Below are positions 1 through 9,742 of a stretch of DNA of 64,000 nucleotides, piece by piece. The notes below the pieces were generated by a model. That model saw only the letters and a list, made by a program, of their open reading frames with translations. It made no database searches and was not told the origin of the DNA. The DNA lies in contig NZ_SMGE01000001.1 in NCBI RefSeq assembly GCF_004339525.1, positions 2,666,001 to 2,730,000 on the forward strand, given 5' to 3'. Source of the DNA: Flavobacterium sp. 90 (GTDB lineage Bacteria > Bacteroidota > Bacteroidia > Flavobacteriales > Flavobacteriaceae). The position numbers and the translations under genes are program-made. Position 1 is the first letter of the stretch; the number at the start of each line of letters is the position of its first letter.

Positions 1-698
1 CAGGAAATTTGCCATCAGCAGATGTGAGATCTGTGGCGCTTGATACTAAAAATCAGCTTTGGATAGGAACTACAAATGGTTTGAGAGTTTTGTCTAATGT
101 TGGTGGTTTTCAATCAGAAAGTCAATTAAAAGCAAATCCTATAATTATAATGGAAGATAATCTGGCTCAGGAACTATTATATGAGCAATTTATTACTTCG
201 ATTGCTGTAGATGGATCAAATAATAAATGGATTGGTACAGCTGATTCCGGAGTTTTTATGGTTTCGCCAAATGGACAGGAAACAAAATATCATTTCACTA
301 TAAATAATTCTCCATTGCCAAGTAATGCTATAAATGATATTAAAATTAATAGTGTAAGTGGAGAAGTTTTTATTGCAACAAATAAAGGAATGATTGCTTT
401 TAAAGGAATTGCAACACAGGCAAATGAAGACTTGAATAATGTATATATTTATCCAAATCCAGTTCGCCCAACGTATTCAGGAACAGTAAAAGTGGCCGGA
501 TTAATTGATAAAGCAAATGTGAAAATCACAGATATCGAAGGTAATCTTGTTTATGAAATCACCTCGACAGGAGGAACTATAGAATGGGACACAACCGCTT
601 TTGGAAGATATAAAGTGGCTTCCGGAGTTTATATGGTTTTTATTTCTGCACAAGACGGAAGTGAAACTAAGGTTAAGAAAGTCATGATAATTCGTTAG
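1..698 (+). CDS. porZ: PorZ-like beta-propeller protein, C-terminal part
   Basis: The frame is open at the left edge (first full codon at base 3), so only about the last 232 residues are seen. The first part has two-component-regulator propeller style repeats (LWIGTTNGL, KWIGTADSGVF). The last ~90 residues form a C-terminal domain with a YIYPNPV motif and a GVYMVFIS strand, typical of type IX secretion associated proteins of Bacteroidota. A propeller followed by this domain directly upstream of recO fits PorZ, a cell-surface component of the type IX system. The name rests on architecture and neighbourhood; a generic propeller protein is the alternative. Confidence 0.7.
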   Translation, partial: GNLPSADVRSVALDTKNQLWIGTTNGLRVLSNVGGFQSESQLKANPIIIMEDNLAQELLYEQFITSIAVDGSNNKWIGTADSGVFMVSPNGQETKYHFTINNSPLPSNAINDIKINSVSGEVFIATNKGMIAFKGIATQANEDLNNVYIYPNPVRPTYSGTVKVAGLIDKANVKITDIEGNLVYEITSTGGTIEWDTTAFGRYKVASGVYMVFISAQDGSETKVKKVMIIR

Positions 699-753
699 TT
701 TTCAGTCTCAGTTTCCAGTTTTCAAAATGATAATCAGGTTTTAGTTTTTCAAA

Positions 754-781
754 AAAATCTAAAATCTAAAATCTAAAATCT
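754..781 (+). repeat. 4 x 7-bp tandem repeat before recO
   Basis: Four exact copies of AAAATCT occupy this stretch and the next bases, AAAATTG, contain the TTG start of recO. The run replaces any recognisable ribosome binding site. Such heptamer runs are prone to length change by slippage; whether length matters here cannot be told. Confidence 0.85.
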
Positions 782-785
782 AAAA

Positions 786-1499
786 TTGTTAGTCAAAACC
801 AAAGCAATAGTAATATCGGCATTAAAATTTCAGGAGAAAAGTTTGATTGTAAAATGTTTTACACTTTCAAACGGCTTGAAATCTTATTTTGTGCGCGATG
901 CTTTTTCAAGTCGGAAAGCAAGTCAGAAGATTGCTTATTTCCAGCCTTTGTCTATTCTTGAGATTGAGGCGGTTCATAAAAACAAAGGCACATTAGAAAA
1001 CTTCAAAGAAATTAAAACCGCAGTTCCGTTTCAGAGTATTCATACTGATTTGATCAAAAGTACAATGGTAATGTTTCTGTCCGAAATGTTGCATTACTCC
1101 ATTCAGGAAGAAGAAAAGAATGAATCGTTATTTATTTTTTTAGAAACAGCTTTAACTTGGCTTGACCATCATGACGAAATTTCTAATTTTCATTTAATTC
1201 TACTTTTAGAAGCTACCAAATATTTAGGCTTCTATCCCGATGTTTCGGAAATTGATCTTCCTTATTTCGAAATGATCGATGGTGTTTTTATACCTTTTCA
1301 TGGTTTTAATGCACTTACAGAACACGAAACCAATGTGTTTAAAAAACTAATTGATTTAAAATTTGACAACGACCAAAAAGTATTTAATGTCACCGAAAGA
1401 CAAATTTTATTGAAGATTCTAATCGATTATTATAGTTTCCATTTAGACGGTTTCAAGAGGCCAAAATCACTAGAGGTTTTGAAAGAAATATTTTCTTAA
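786..1499 (+). CDS. recO: DNA repair protein RecO
   Basis: 237 residues, the usual RecO length. The N-terminus (LVKTKAIVISALKFQEKS, then GLKSYFVRD) is the OB-fold of RecO, which loads RecA on SSB-coated DNA together with RecR and anneals strands during recombinational repair. The C-terminal part is helical. No cysteine zinc cluster is visible, as is common in Bacteroidota RecO. The start is taken as TTG at 786 because homologues begin M-L-V-K-T-K and no ATG is available in frame nearby. It is the last gene of the leading cluster, with 129 bases to the next gene. Confidence 0.93.
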   Translation: MLVKTKAIVISALKFQEKSLIVKCFTLSNGLKSYFVRDAFSSRKASQKIAYFQPLSILEIEAVHKNKGTLENFKEIKTAVPFQSIHTDLIKSTMVMFLSEMLHYSIQEEEKNESLFIFLETALTWLDHHDEISNFHLILLLEATKYLGFYPDVSEIDLPYFEMIDGVFIPFHGFNALTEHETNVFKKLIDLKFDNDQKVFNVTERQILLKILIDYYSFHLDGFKRPKSLEVLKEIFS

Positions 1500-1517
1500 A
1501 ACCGATTCCTATTTTTA

Positions 1518-1525
1518 TATATTTG
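1518..1525 (+). promoter_or_regulatory. Possible -7 box (TATATTTG)
   Basis: TATATTTG matches the Bacteroidota -7 consensus TAnnTTTG and lies about 100 bases upstream of the PQQ-propeller gene. No exact TTG sits at the expected upstream distance, so support is partial. Confidence 0.4.
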
Positions 1526-1628
1526 TGCGCTGAATTTTTAGTAAATGTTAATGTTTTTCTCATTTAATAAGTTAATTCAGCAAACAGCCTACATCCAAAA
1601 ATATTAATTTTTTAAGAAAAAGACTACT

Positions 1629-3521
1629 ATGAAGAAAATTACATTCTCGATTTTTTTGCTTTTATTAGTTTGCGTTTCAGCATTTTCCCAAAGGAAATAT
1701 GATGAAATCGTAAACACAGAAAATTCCGTACAGGATTTAGTACAGAACGGGATTACAGGAATTGTTGTTTTTAAAGAAGGAGGATCCGTAAAAGGTTTGG
1801 ATCCTGAAACTAAAAAAATCGTTTGGACTTTGACCAAAGAGGATTTTGGAGGTAAATCTGCAGCGGATATGGTAGCTGACACAGATCTTACAAAACTTTT
1901 TGCGGACAAAAGTACTTTAACAAACGTTGCCGGAAGCCCTTATGTTGAAGCTTACATCAATAGCAAGTACATTATCATTAATACTGATACTGGAAAAGTG
2001 GTTTATAATTCGTCAAAAGAATCTTTTTGGGTAACACAATCAGATTTTATTCCGGAGACAAATGAGTATTTGCTTACTTTGAAAAAAGATGGCGACATGG
2101 CAATCGCATTGTTGGATATGACAACAGGTGAATTAAAGTGGAATACTACTGTAGACAAGGCAAAATCATTGTTTAGCTTCTCTTTCAAAGAGTCAGTAAA
2201 CACAAATATTGCTACAGTTCACGGATCTGTAATTTATTATTTACTATACGGAAAATTATATTCTTTTGACAGAGCGACAGGAAAGTTAAACTGGAAGGGT
2301 GAAGAAGATTATTCAAAATTCTTTTTAACTCAAAACGATAAAAACATTGTTGTAGTTAATAATACAGGAACTTTTTCGACAAAACAATATTTGAATGTTT
2401 TGAATACAGAAACAGGAAAAAGTATCTGGAAAGAATCTATCAAAACAAAAAGAGTTGTTTATCTTGAAGATTGGGGAACAAAAATATTAGTTGCTCACTA
2501 TAGCGGATTTAACTTTTTTGACTTAAAAACAGGAGAAAAAATCTGGAAAAAAGATGCTCGTGGAGACGGATTGAAAAGAGTAATTCCAATCGATCAGGAT
2601 TTCTTATATGTTGCTGAAAACGAAATGATGTTGATCAACAAAGACGGAGAAAAACTTTGGAAAAAATTCATCGAAATCTCTGATGATAAAGAAGATCCAA
2701 TTTATTACTTAGGAAAAGTTGGTGAAAAAGTAATGTACCTTACAGGAACTTACGGAAACATGGTAGATTATAAAACAGGAGTTAAACTTTGGAAACGTAA
2801 CATTTCGTTTGACAAAGATCGTCCGGTTTTGCCTACTTATGACGAAGCTACAAATTCTTACTTAGTATATAACGATGAGAAATTATATAAATTCGATCCA
2901 AGCATTAGCGACAAGCCAGAGCCATTTGCTAAAGTAAACATCAAAAAAGAAAAAGAATTAAACAGTATCGAATTATTCCCTTGGGGAGTTGTGCTTTCCG
3001 GGCCGCTTGAAGTAATGGGAGTTAATATGGATGGTACAGTTAAATACCACCTTACATACTCACAACCTGGAGAAGGAACAAGACGTCTTCTTAAAAGTGC
3101 TGCCATTGTTGGAAGTATCGGTTTAGGAGTTGGTGCTGGAGTAAGTGATTTTAAAGGATCTGAAGTGACAATGACGTATCGTGATTCTGATGGAAACATG
3201 AGAACTTCAGTTGTTAAGCCAGAAGATAAAACGAATAAAGATCAGGCAAAAGCTTATGCAGCAGGATCAGTAGCTCTGGGAATTGTAGCGGCTAAATTTA
3301 ATTCTCGTTTTAACGCAATGAAACAAAACAGAGACTACTCTTATATTTTTGCTAAAGCAGAAACAGGAGAAAAAATTCTTGTAAAAGTGAGTAAAGTAGA
3401 CGGAGTTGAGGTTGATAAAATTATTTTCACAAACAACAAACCGGTTTATGAAGTAGATCCTGCGACACAAAACATTTTTTATGTGTCTGATAAATCTATT
3501 CAAATCTTCAATAAAAAATAA
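1629..3521 (+). CDS. Exported PQQ-like beta-propeller repeat protein
   Basis: 630 residues starting with a signal peptide (KKITFSIFLLLLVCVSAFS, cut near AFSQ). The body consists of repeats in which a tryptophan follows a Gly-Glu/Lys pair (TGKLNWKGEE, TGKSIWKES, TGEKIWKKD, DGEKLWKKF, TGVKLWKRN), the mark of PQQ/quinoprotein-like propeller blades, covering about residues 50-430. A short glycine-rich hydrophobic stretch (SAAIVGSIGLGVGAGV) lies near residue 490. Propellers of this type usually act as scaffolds or, with PQQ, as dehydrogenases; no PQQ-binding or catalytic signature was recognised, so a scaffold role in the envelope is more likely. A terminator follows directly. Confidence 0.8.
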   Translation: MKKITFSIFLLLLVCVSAFSQRKYDEIVNTENSVQDLVQNGITGIVVFKEGGSVKGLDPETKKIVWTLTKEDFGGKSAADMVADTDLTKLFADKSTLTNVAGSPYVEAYINSKYIIINTDTGKVVYNSSKESFWVTQSDFIPETNEYLLTLKKDGDMAIALLDMTTGELKWNTTVDKAKSLFSFSFKESVNTNIATVHGSVIYYLLYGKLYSFDRATGKLNWKGEEDYSKFFLTQNDKNIVVVNNTGTFSTKQYLNVLNTETGKSIWKESIKTKRVVYLEDWGTKILVAHYSGFNFFDLKTGEKIWKKDARGDGLKRVIPIDQDFLYVAENEMMLINKDGEKLWKKFIEISDDKEDPIYYLGKVGEKVMYLTGTYGNMVDYKTGVKLWKRNISFDKDRPVLPTYDEATNSYLVYNDEKLYKFDPSISDKPEPFAKVNIKKEKELNSIELFPWGVVLSGPLEVMGVNMDGTVKYHLTYSQPGEGTRRLLKSAAIVGSIGLGVGAGVSDFKGSEVTMTYRDSDGNMRTSVVKPEDKTNKDQAKAYAAGSVALGIVAAKFNSRFNAMKQNRDYSYIFAKAETGEKILVKVSKVDGVEVDKIIFTNNKPVYEVDPATQNIFYVSDKSIQIFNKK

Positions 3522-3539
3522 GAAAATTAAAACTCTAAA

Positions 3540-3573
3540 GCCATCAGGATTCGTTTCTGATGGCTTTTTTTTT
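3540..3573 (+). terminator. Intrinsic terminator after the propeller gene
   Basis: GCCATCAG (3540-3547) pairs with CTGATGGC (3557-3564), followed by nine T. It ends the gene at 1629-3521 and its T-run reaches to within five bases of the next gene's start. Confidence 0.85.
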
Positions 3574-3577
3574 GCCT

Positions 3578-5497
3578 ATGAAAAAAACGTTACTCTTAAT
3601 TGCTTTGCTTGTAATTGGTTCAATTCAGGCGCAAGAAAAAATAAGCTCAAAAACGAAGAAATTTAAAATTCCGGTAATTCGATATTCAGAATTTCAGGCT
3701 CTTGACAACGTATTAACACAAACGGCTTTTTATCAAATGGAAAAAGGCCTGCAAGAAGAAGAAACCAATTTAAAGAAGCACTACTTCAATATTAATGGTT
3801 TTATAAAAGATCCCGTAAATGGGAAACTTAAATTGTATCTGACCTTTGCGATGCCCAGATATACGCAAATGAATATTGATAGTACATTTGATAAGAAAGA
3901 AAACAAATGGGTTTATAGTGCGCGTTCAAATTATTTAACGAATGTAAAACTGGATGTTAAGTACGGAGATAAAATTTTATTGACCAAAGATTTTGGAGGT
4001 TCAGAATCTTATTCAATAAGTGTGGGAAGTAGTCTGGGATCTATGAAAGTTGCAGCTTCGGAAAATGATAAAAAAATAAGAACCGCAGTCAAAGAATCAG
4101 ATTATAGCAGCGTAGGACTTGGGTTTGATAATGTTATTTATCAGGCAGCAGGAAGAATTCAGGAATTTTTAGATTATAAATTCGGATATACAACTGATGT
4201 TTCTAAAGAAAGGTTCGAATTTGTAACTACAAAAGGACATTCGGAATACAAACAAATGCTTGCTTTTGAGACCGAAATTACGGCTCAAATGGAGAAGGTA
4301 ACTCTTGAGAAAGGTCTTGACGAAAAGTTACTTGCGCCACATTTACTGTATTTAGAAAGTTTGTTGGTTAAATATCCGCTTTCTCCGGCAAATGAAGATA
4401 TTCGTTTTATTGTTACGAACAATTTGGCTGAAACTTATTTTTTACTCGAAAACAAAGAAAAAGCTTTGCAGTATGCTAATTTATTAATCGAAAATGACAA
4501 ACTAGATTCTAGAGGATCGACAATTGTTGAAAGAGTTAACAGAGCTAATTTTGTAGATAAGAAAATAAGAAATCACACAACTCGTTTTGCTGATCTTAAA
4601 AAGCTGGGATTAAAAATTGCCGAAGAAAAAGAAGAATTAAGATTAGCTTTTTTTGAGAAAATCGATCGCCAGGAAGCAGATTGGAATATTGAAAAAGAAA
4701 ATAGAGCAGCAGCTTTAGAAAAAAGCAAAATTCAGCGTGAGAATATGCTTGATTCTATCGCTTATCAATCTAATCCGGATTTGTTAGCGAAAATAATTGC
4801 CAATTTAGGCGGAAGCGATGTTTTGAAAAAAGTAGAGAAAACACATTTAATATCGAAACTAACTTTAGAAGAAAGCAATATTCCTCAGACAGAAGAAAGG
4901 TGGGCGACAACGACAAATTATCTTTTGAAAAAGAAAATGCCTGAAACCTATTACGAAATTGTAAACGGACCGGAAGCTTGGAGTCATAATGATCGCGAAA
5001 GTGGAGTTGAGGCAAAATGGGCAAAATTACCGATGTATACTTATGGTAATCTTTCGACAAATCTGGATCCGGTGAATTTTTTAACTTTTTTTAGAATGGA
5101 TTTATGGAATAAATTAGAGCTTCAGCAAGACGAAATGGTTGATGGAAGATTGTGTTATCATTTTAATTATTTCGAAAAAACATTAAATGCAAGCAATAGA
5201 ACGATTCCTAAAACAGATTATCATCTTTTTGTAGACAAAGAAAACTTTTCGATTGTTGCAACAGAAAGAACAGAATTTGATGACGGAAACAAAAGTTTTT
5301 TTGAGCGAAAGCTCTTTAAGGATTATCGTCCTGTAGCGGCTTTGAATTCAGGAAAGATTCCGCATAAGATCAATTACGAAATAGAAGATTTTTACGGAGA
5401 TACTTTCTATCAGGAAAGCCGTGAAAAAGTGGAGGTAAATGCTGTTTTTGGAAATAGAATTTTTATGAAAGAAGTTTATTTCGGAGGATTTAAATAG
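3578..5497 (+). CDS. Exported protein of unknown role, LolA-like C-terminal half
   Basis: 639 residues from the ATG at 3578, chosen because a signal peptide (KKTLLLIALLVIGSIQAQ) follows at once; an ATG at 3560 lies inside the terminator stem and is unlikely. The middle (about residues 340-400) is a charged, coiled-coil-prone segment rich in Glu/Lys. From about residue 405 the pattern IIANLGGSDVLKKV followed by beta strands resembles the LolA/LolB-like lipoprotein-carrier fold seen in many secreted Bacteroidota proteins, but this is a judgement by eye. The N-terminal 200 residues are not recognised. The gene stands alone between two terminator or promoter regions. Confidence 0.6.
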   Translation: MKKTLLLIALLVIGSIQAQEKISSKTKKFKIPVIRYSEFQALDNVLTQTAFYQMEKGLQEEETNLKKHYFNINGFIKDPVNGKLKLYLTFAMPRYTQMNIDSTFDKKENKWVYSARSNYLTNVKLDVKYGDKILLTKDFGGSESYSISVGSSLGSMKVAASENDKKIRTAVKESDYSSVGLGFDNVIYQAAGRIQEFLDYKFGYTTDVSKERFEFVTTKGHSEYKQMLAFETEITAQMEKVTLEKGLDEKLLAPHLLYLESLLVKYPLSPANEDIRFIVTNNLAETYFLLENKEKALQYANLLIENDKLDSRGSTIVERVNRANFVDKKIRNHTTRFADLKKLGLKIAEEKEELRLAFFEKIDRQEADWNIEKENRAAALEKSKIQRENMLDSIAYQSNPDLLAKIIANLGGSDVLKKVEKTHLISKLTLEESNIPQTEERWATTTNYLLKKKMPETYYEIVNGPEAWSHNDRESGVEAKWAKLPMYTYGNLSTNLDPVNFLTFFRMDLWNKLELQQDEMVDGRLCYHFNYFEKTLNASNRTIPKTDYHLFVDKENFSIVATERTEFDDGNKSFFERKLFKDYRPVAALNSGKIPHKINYEIEDFYGDTFYQESREKVEVNAVFGNRIFMKEVYFGGFK

Positions 5498-5642
5498 TCT
5501 TTTTCATTAGAAAAAAAGAATAAAGAGAATTGGTTAGTTTTAGGATTATTTACTCAAAAAATTGAGATAAGTATCGGAAACTAATCAATTCTTTTGTTTT
5601 TGTATCTATAATCTCAACAAAAGTTTGTGAAATTTAAAGAAA

Positions 5643-5676
5643 TTGATGGTCAATAATCCAAAATTCCTTACTTTCG
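5643..5676 (+). promoter_or_regulatory. Probable promoter of ileS
   Basis: TTG at 5643-5645 and TACTTTCG at 5669-5676 are 23 bases apart, near the Bacteroidota TTG / TAnnTTTG arrangement with one mismatch. It lies 24 bases before the ileS start. Confidence 0.5.
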
Positions 5677-5700
5677 CACCTCGTTTAAGAAAAGGATAAA

Positions 5701-8700
5701 ATGAGCACAAAATTTACTGAATACAAAGGACTTGACTTGCCAACAGTAGCAACAGAAGTACTTGATTTTTGGAAGAAAGAAAATATATTTGAAAAGAGTG
5801 TAACTACTCGCGAAGGAGCAGAGCCTTTCGTATTTTTTGAAGGTCCGCCTTCAGCAAATGGTTTACCGGGAATTCACCACGTGATGGCACGTGCGATTAA
5901 AGATATTTTTTGCAGATATAAAACTCAAAAAGGTTTTCAGGTAAAAAGAAAAGCCGGTTGGGATACTCACGGTTTGCCTGTAGAATTAGGTACTGAGAAA
6001 GAACTTGGAATTACAAAAGAAGATATTGGTAAAACAATTTCTATCGAAGAATATAACGAAGCGTGTAAAAAAACCGTAATGCGTTATACGGACGTATGGA
6101 ATGATTTGACCGAAAAAATGGGATATTGGGTAGATATGGAAGATCCATATGTTACTTATAAACCAAAATATATGGAGTCTGTTTGGTGGCTTTTGAAACA
6201 AATCTACGATAAAGGTTTGTTGTACAAAGGATATACAATTCAGCCTTATTCTCCAAAAGCCGGAACAGGATTGTCTTCTCACGAAGTAAATCAGCCTGGA
6301 GCTTATAGAGATGTTACAGATACTACGATTGTAGCGCAATTCAAAACTTTGCCGGAAACTTTGCCAAGCTTTTTACAAGGTTTTGGTGATATTCATATTT
6401 TGGCTTGGACGACAACTCCTTGGACATTGCCATCAAATACAGCTTTGACAGTTGGGCCAAAAATCGATTATGTTTTAGTGAAAACATTCAATCAATATAC
6501 TTTTGAGCCAATCAATGTTGTTTTAGCTAAAAACTTAGTTGGAAAACAATTCGGAAAAGGATTTTTTGCAAGCGAAGACGATGCTGATTTTGATAATGTA
6601 AAAGAAGGAGATAAAAAACTTCCGTACAAAATTTTAGCAGAAGCAAAAGGTATTGATTTAGTAGAAATTCGTTACGAACAATTATTACCGTACGTATTAC
6701 CTTATCAAAATGCTGAGAACGCATTTAGAGTAATTGCCGGAGATTTCGTTACAACAGAAGATGGAACCGGAGTTGTACATACTGCTCCAACTTTTGGTGC
6801 TGATGATGCTAAAGTAGCAAAAGAAGCTAAGCCGGAAGTACCGCCAATGTTGGTTTTGGACGAAAGTGGAACACCAGTTCCATTAGTAGATTTACAAGGA
6901 AAATTCACTTCACATTTGGGTGATTTAGCTGGTAAATACGTGAAAAACGAATATTATGATGCAGGACAAGCGCCAGAGCGTTCTGTTGATGTTGAAATTG
7001 CTATTCGATTAAAAGAAGAAAATAAAGCCTTTAAGGTTGAAAAATACGTACATAGTTATCCACACAGTTGGAGAACTGATGAGCCGTTATTATATTATCC
7101 ACTAGACTCTTGGTTCATTAAAGTAACCGATGTAAAAGATAGAATGTTCGACCTGAACGAAACTATCAATTGGAAGCCTAAGTCTACTGGTGAAGGACGT
7201 TTTGGAAATTGGTTGAAAAATGCCAACGACTGGAACTTATCTCGTTCTAGATATTGGGGTATTCCGTTGCCAATTTGGAGAACTGAAGACAAAAAAGAAG
7301 AAGTTCTTATTGGTTCTGTAGAAGAATTGTACAATGCGATCGAAAAATCTATCGAAGCAGGTTTTCAAAAAGAAAATCCGTTTAAAGGTTTTGAAATCGG
7401 AAATATGGCTGAATCAAATTATGATTTAATTGATTTACATAAAAATGTAGTTGATCAAATTACTTTGGTTTCGGCTTCCGGACAACCAATGAAACGCGAA
7501 AGTGATTTAATTGATGTTTGGTTTGATTCTGGAGCAATGCCTTATGCACAATGGCATTATCCTTTTGAAAACAAAGATAAAATTGACGAGAATAAAGATT
7601 TTCCAGCGAACTTTATCGCTGAAGGTGTCGATCAGACTCGTGGATGGTTTTATACCTTACACGCAATCGGAACTTTGGTTTTTGATAAAGTAGCTTATAA
7701 AAATGTAGTTTCGAATGGTTTAGTTTTAGATAAAGACGGAATAAAAATGTCTAAAAGTAAAGGGAACACTATTGATCCTTTTAAAACTATTGAAGAATAC
7801 GGTCCTGATGCCACACGTTGGTATATGATCATGAATGCGAATCCTTGGGACAACTTAAAGTTTGATCTTGACGGAATTGCTGAGGTTCGTCGTAAATTCT
7901 TTGGAACATTATATAACACTTATTCATTCTTTTCATTATATGCCAATATCGATGGGTTTAAATACGCTGAAGCGGAAATTCCGTTAAACGAAAGACCAGA
8001 AATCGATCAGTGGATTATATCAGAACTACATTCATTAGTGAAATTTGTAGATGAATGTTATGAAGATTACGAGCCAACTAAAGCAACAAGAGCAATTTCT
8101 GACTTCGTTCAGGAAAACTTAAGTAACTGGTACGTTCGTTTATGTCGTCGTCGTTTCTGGAAAGGTGAATATGCTCATGATAAAATTGCAGCTTACCAAA
8201 CGCTTTATACTTGTCTGTTAACGATCAGTAAATTAAGCGCTCCGGTCGCTCCATTTTTCATGGATAAATTGTACCGAGATTTAACAAGTTCAACAGGAAC
8301 TGAGCAATATAGCAGTGTTCACTTGGCTGAGTTTCCAAAATTTGTCGAAAACTTTGTTAATAAAACGTTAGAGAGCAAAATGCAGAAAGCGCAAACTATC
8401 TCATCTTTGGTTTTATCGCTTCGTAAAAAGGAAATGATTAAAGTACGTCAACCTCTACAAAAGGTAATGATTCCAGTACTTGACGAGAATCAGAGAGCTG
8501 AAATTTTAGCGATTTCTGATCTTGTAAAAGCGGAAGTAAACGTTAAAGAAATTATACTTTTAGACGATGATTCTGGTATTTTGGTGAAGCAGATAAAGCC
8601 TAATTTTAAAGCACTTGGACCACGTTTTGGTAAAGATATGGGTCTGATTTCCAAAGAAATACAATCTTTTTCGGCAGATCAGATTAATCAGTTAGACAAG

Positions 8701-9102
8701 CAAGGGACGTTAGATATTGTTATTGCTGGAAATAATGTAACTTTATCATTAGAAGACGTCGAAATAACATCGCAGGATATTGAAGGTTGGTTGGTTGCAA
8801 ATTCAAACGGAATTACAGTTGCGCTTGATATTACAATCTCGGAAGAACTGAAAAACGAAGGAATCGCCAGAGAATTGGTAAACAGGATTCAAAACATCCG
8901 TAAAGATTCCGGATTTGAAGTTACCGATAAAATTAAAGTTCAAATAAATAGAAACGGTATCTTAGAAGATGCAGTTCTAAAAAATGAAGACTATATTAAG
9001 TCTGAGACATTAACAGATGATTTGGTTTTTGTGGACGCTTTAGAAAACGGCACAGAAATTGAGTTTGATGATATTAAAACATTGATATTAATTTCAAAAT
9101 AA
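5701..9102 (+). CDS. ileS: Isoleucyl-tRNA synthetase
   Basis: 1133 residues, class I aminoacyl-tRNA synthetase charging tRNA-Ile in the cytoplasm. The HIGH-type motif appears as GIHH at residues 57-60 after PPSANG, and the KMSKS loop is exact at residues 682-686. Between them lies the CP1 editing domain (WTTTPWTLPSN, GTGVVHTAPTFGADD) that removes mischarged valine. The C-terminus continues with the anticodon-binding helical domain (NLSNWYVRLCRRRFWKG). No C-terminal zinc-binding cysteines are seen, fitting the long bacterial/eukaryote-like IleS type. The TraR/DksA-like gene starts nine bases after the stop and is probably co-transcribed. Confidence 0.98.
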   Translation: MSTKFTEYKGLDLPTVATEVLDFWKKENIFEKSVTTREGAEPFVFFEGPPSANGLPGIHHVMARAIKDIFCRYKTQKGFQVKRKAGWDTHGLPVELGTEKELGITKEDIGKTISIEEYNEACKKTVMRYTDVWNDLTEKMGYWVDMEDPYVTYKPKYMESVWWLLKQIYDKGLLYKGYTIQPYSPKAGTGLSSHEVNQPGAYRDVTDTTIVAQFKTLPETLPSFLQGFGDIHILAWTTTPWTLPSNTALTVGPKIDYVLVKTFNQYTFEPINVVLAKNLVGKQFGKGFFASEDDADFDNVKEGDKKLPYKILAEAKGIDLVEIRYEQLLPYVLPYQNAENAFRVIAGDFVTTEDGTGVVHTAPTFGADDAKVAKEAKPEVPPMLVLDESGTPVPLVDLQGKFTSHLGDLAGKYVKNEYYDAGQAPERSVDVEIAIRLKEENKAFKVEKYVHSYPHSWRTDEPLLYYPLDSWFIKVTDVKDRMFDLNETINWKPKSTGEGRFGNWLKNANDWNLSRSRYWGIPLPIWRTEDKKEEVLIGSVEELYNAIEKSIEAGFQKENPFKGFEIGNMAESNYDLIDLHKNVVDQITLVSASGQPMKRESDLIDVWFDSGAMPYAQWHYPFENKDKIDENKDFPANFIAEGVDQTRGWFYTLHAIGTLVFDKVAYKNVVSNGLVLDKDGIKMSKSKGNTIDPFKTIEEYGPDATRWYMIMNANPWDNLKFDLDGIAEVRRKFFGTLYNTYSFFSLYANIDGFKYAEAEIPLNERPEIDQWIISELHSLVKFVDECYEDYEPTKATRAISDFVQENLSNWYVRLCRRRFWKGEYAHDKIAAYQTLYTCLLTISKLSAPVAPFFMDKLYRDLTSSTGTEQYSSVHLAEFPKFVENFVNKTLESKMQKAQTISSLVLSLRKKEMIKVRQPLQKVMIPVLDENQRAEILAISDLVKAEVNVKEIILLDDDSGILVKQIKPNFKALGPRFGKDMGLISKEIQSFSADQINQLDKQGTLDIVIAGNNVTLSLEDVEITSQDIEGWLVANSNGITVALDITISEELKNEGIARELVNRIQNIRKDSGFEVTDKIKVQINRNGILEDAVLKNEDYIKSETLTDDLVFVDALENGTEIEFDDIKTLILISK

Positions 9103-9111
9103 TATAATACC

Positions 9112-9492
9112 ATGATAGATGAAATTACAAGATACTCTGATGCTGATTTAGCAGAGTTCAAAGAAATAATTCAAAATAAAATACAAAAAGCACAAGCCGA
9201 TCTGGATTTAATAAAAAGTGCTTACATGAACGATTTGAATAACGGAACAGATGATACTTCTCCAACTTTTAAAGCATTTGAAGAAGGAAGCGAAACAATG
9301 TCTAAAGAAGCAAACTCTCAGTTAGCAATTAGACAAGAAAAGTTTATACGCGACTTAAAAAACGCGCTATTCCGTGTTGAAAACAAAACGTACGGTATTT
9401 GCAAAGTAACAGGTAAATTAATTGGCAAAGAAAGGCTTAAAATCGTTCCTCATGCTACAATGAGTATCGAGGCTAAAAACTTGCAACGATAA
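9112..9492 (+). CDS. TraR/DksA family protein with reduced zinc finger
   Basis: 126 residues with the DksA/TraR layout: an N-terminal helical coiled coil (residues ~1-75), a helix with RQEKFIRDLKNALFRVENKTYGIC, and a C-terminal finger. Only one cysteine (YGICKVTGKLI) remains where DksA has four, so zinc is probably not bound in the classical way. Family members bind the RNA polymerase secondary channel. Nine bases separate it from ileS. A strong terminator follows. Regulatory activity is inferred from the family only. Confidence 0.85.
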   Translation: MIDEITRYSDADLAEFKEIIQNKIQKAQADLDLIKSAYMNDLNNGTDDTSPTFKAFEEGSETMSKEANSQLAIRQEKFIRDLKNALFRVENKTYGICKVTGKLIGKERLKIVPHATMSIEAKNLQR

Positions 9493-9513
9493 TCTACTTC
9501 TAAATACAAATAA

Positions 9514-9540
9514 GCGCTCCTTTTAGGGGCGTTTTTTTTT
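9514..9540 (+). terminator. Terminator of ileS-dksA
   Basis: CGCTCC (9515-9520), loop TTTTA, GGGGCG (9526-9531), then nine T. The same stem with a four-base loop recurs at 10969-10992. Confidence 0.85.
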
Positions 9541-9690
9541 GTTTAATGTTTTGCGAAACTGTTTAAAGATTGAGTCTTTTTATTTTGAGAGAAATTATTT
9601 ATAATTATTCAAAATAAGATAAAATTTTAGACTTATTATTTGTAAGAAGATCGAAAAGCAGGAAGGTTGAGGTTGGAAAAGTATATTTTA

Positions 9691-9723
9691 ATTAGAACTA
9701 CTCATAATCTGAGCAGTTCTAAT
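9691..9723. repeat. Inverted repeat downstream of roadblock pair A
   Basis: ATTAGAACTACTCA and TGAGCAGTTCTAAT form a 14-bp stem with one mismatch around a five-base loop, 20 bases beyond the stop of the minus-strand gene at 9743. There is no clear T-run on either side, so it may be a transcript-end stabiliser rather than a classical terminator. Confidence 0.6.
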
Positions 9724-9742
9724 TAATAAAAAATAAAGTTTA

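Noticed and set aside
3560..3577. An earlier in-frame ATG for the gene at 3578
   Set aside because: It lies within the terminator stem of the upstream gene and would place six unusual residues before a normal signal peptide.
9541..9690. RNA gene after the dksA terminator
   Set aside because: No tRNA cloverleaf or known small-RNA structure could be drawn.
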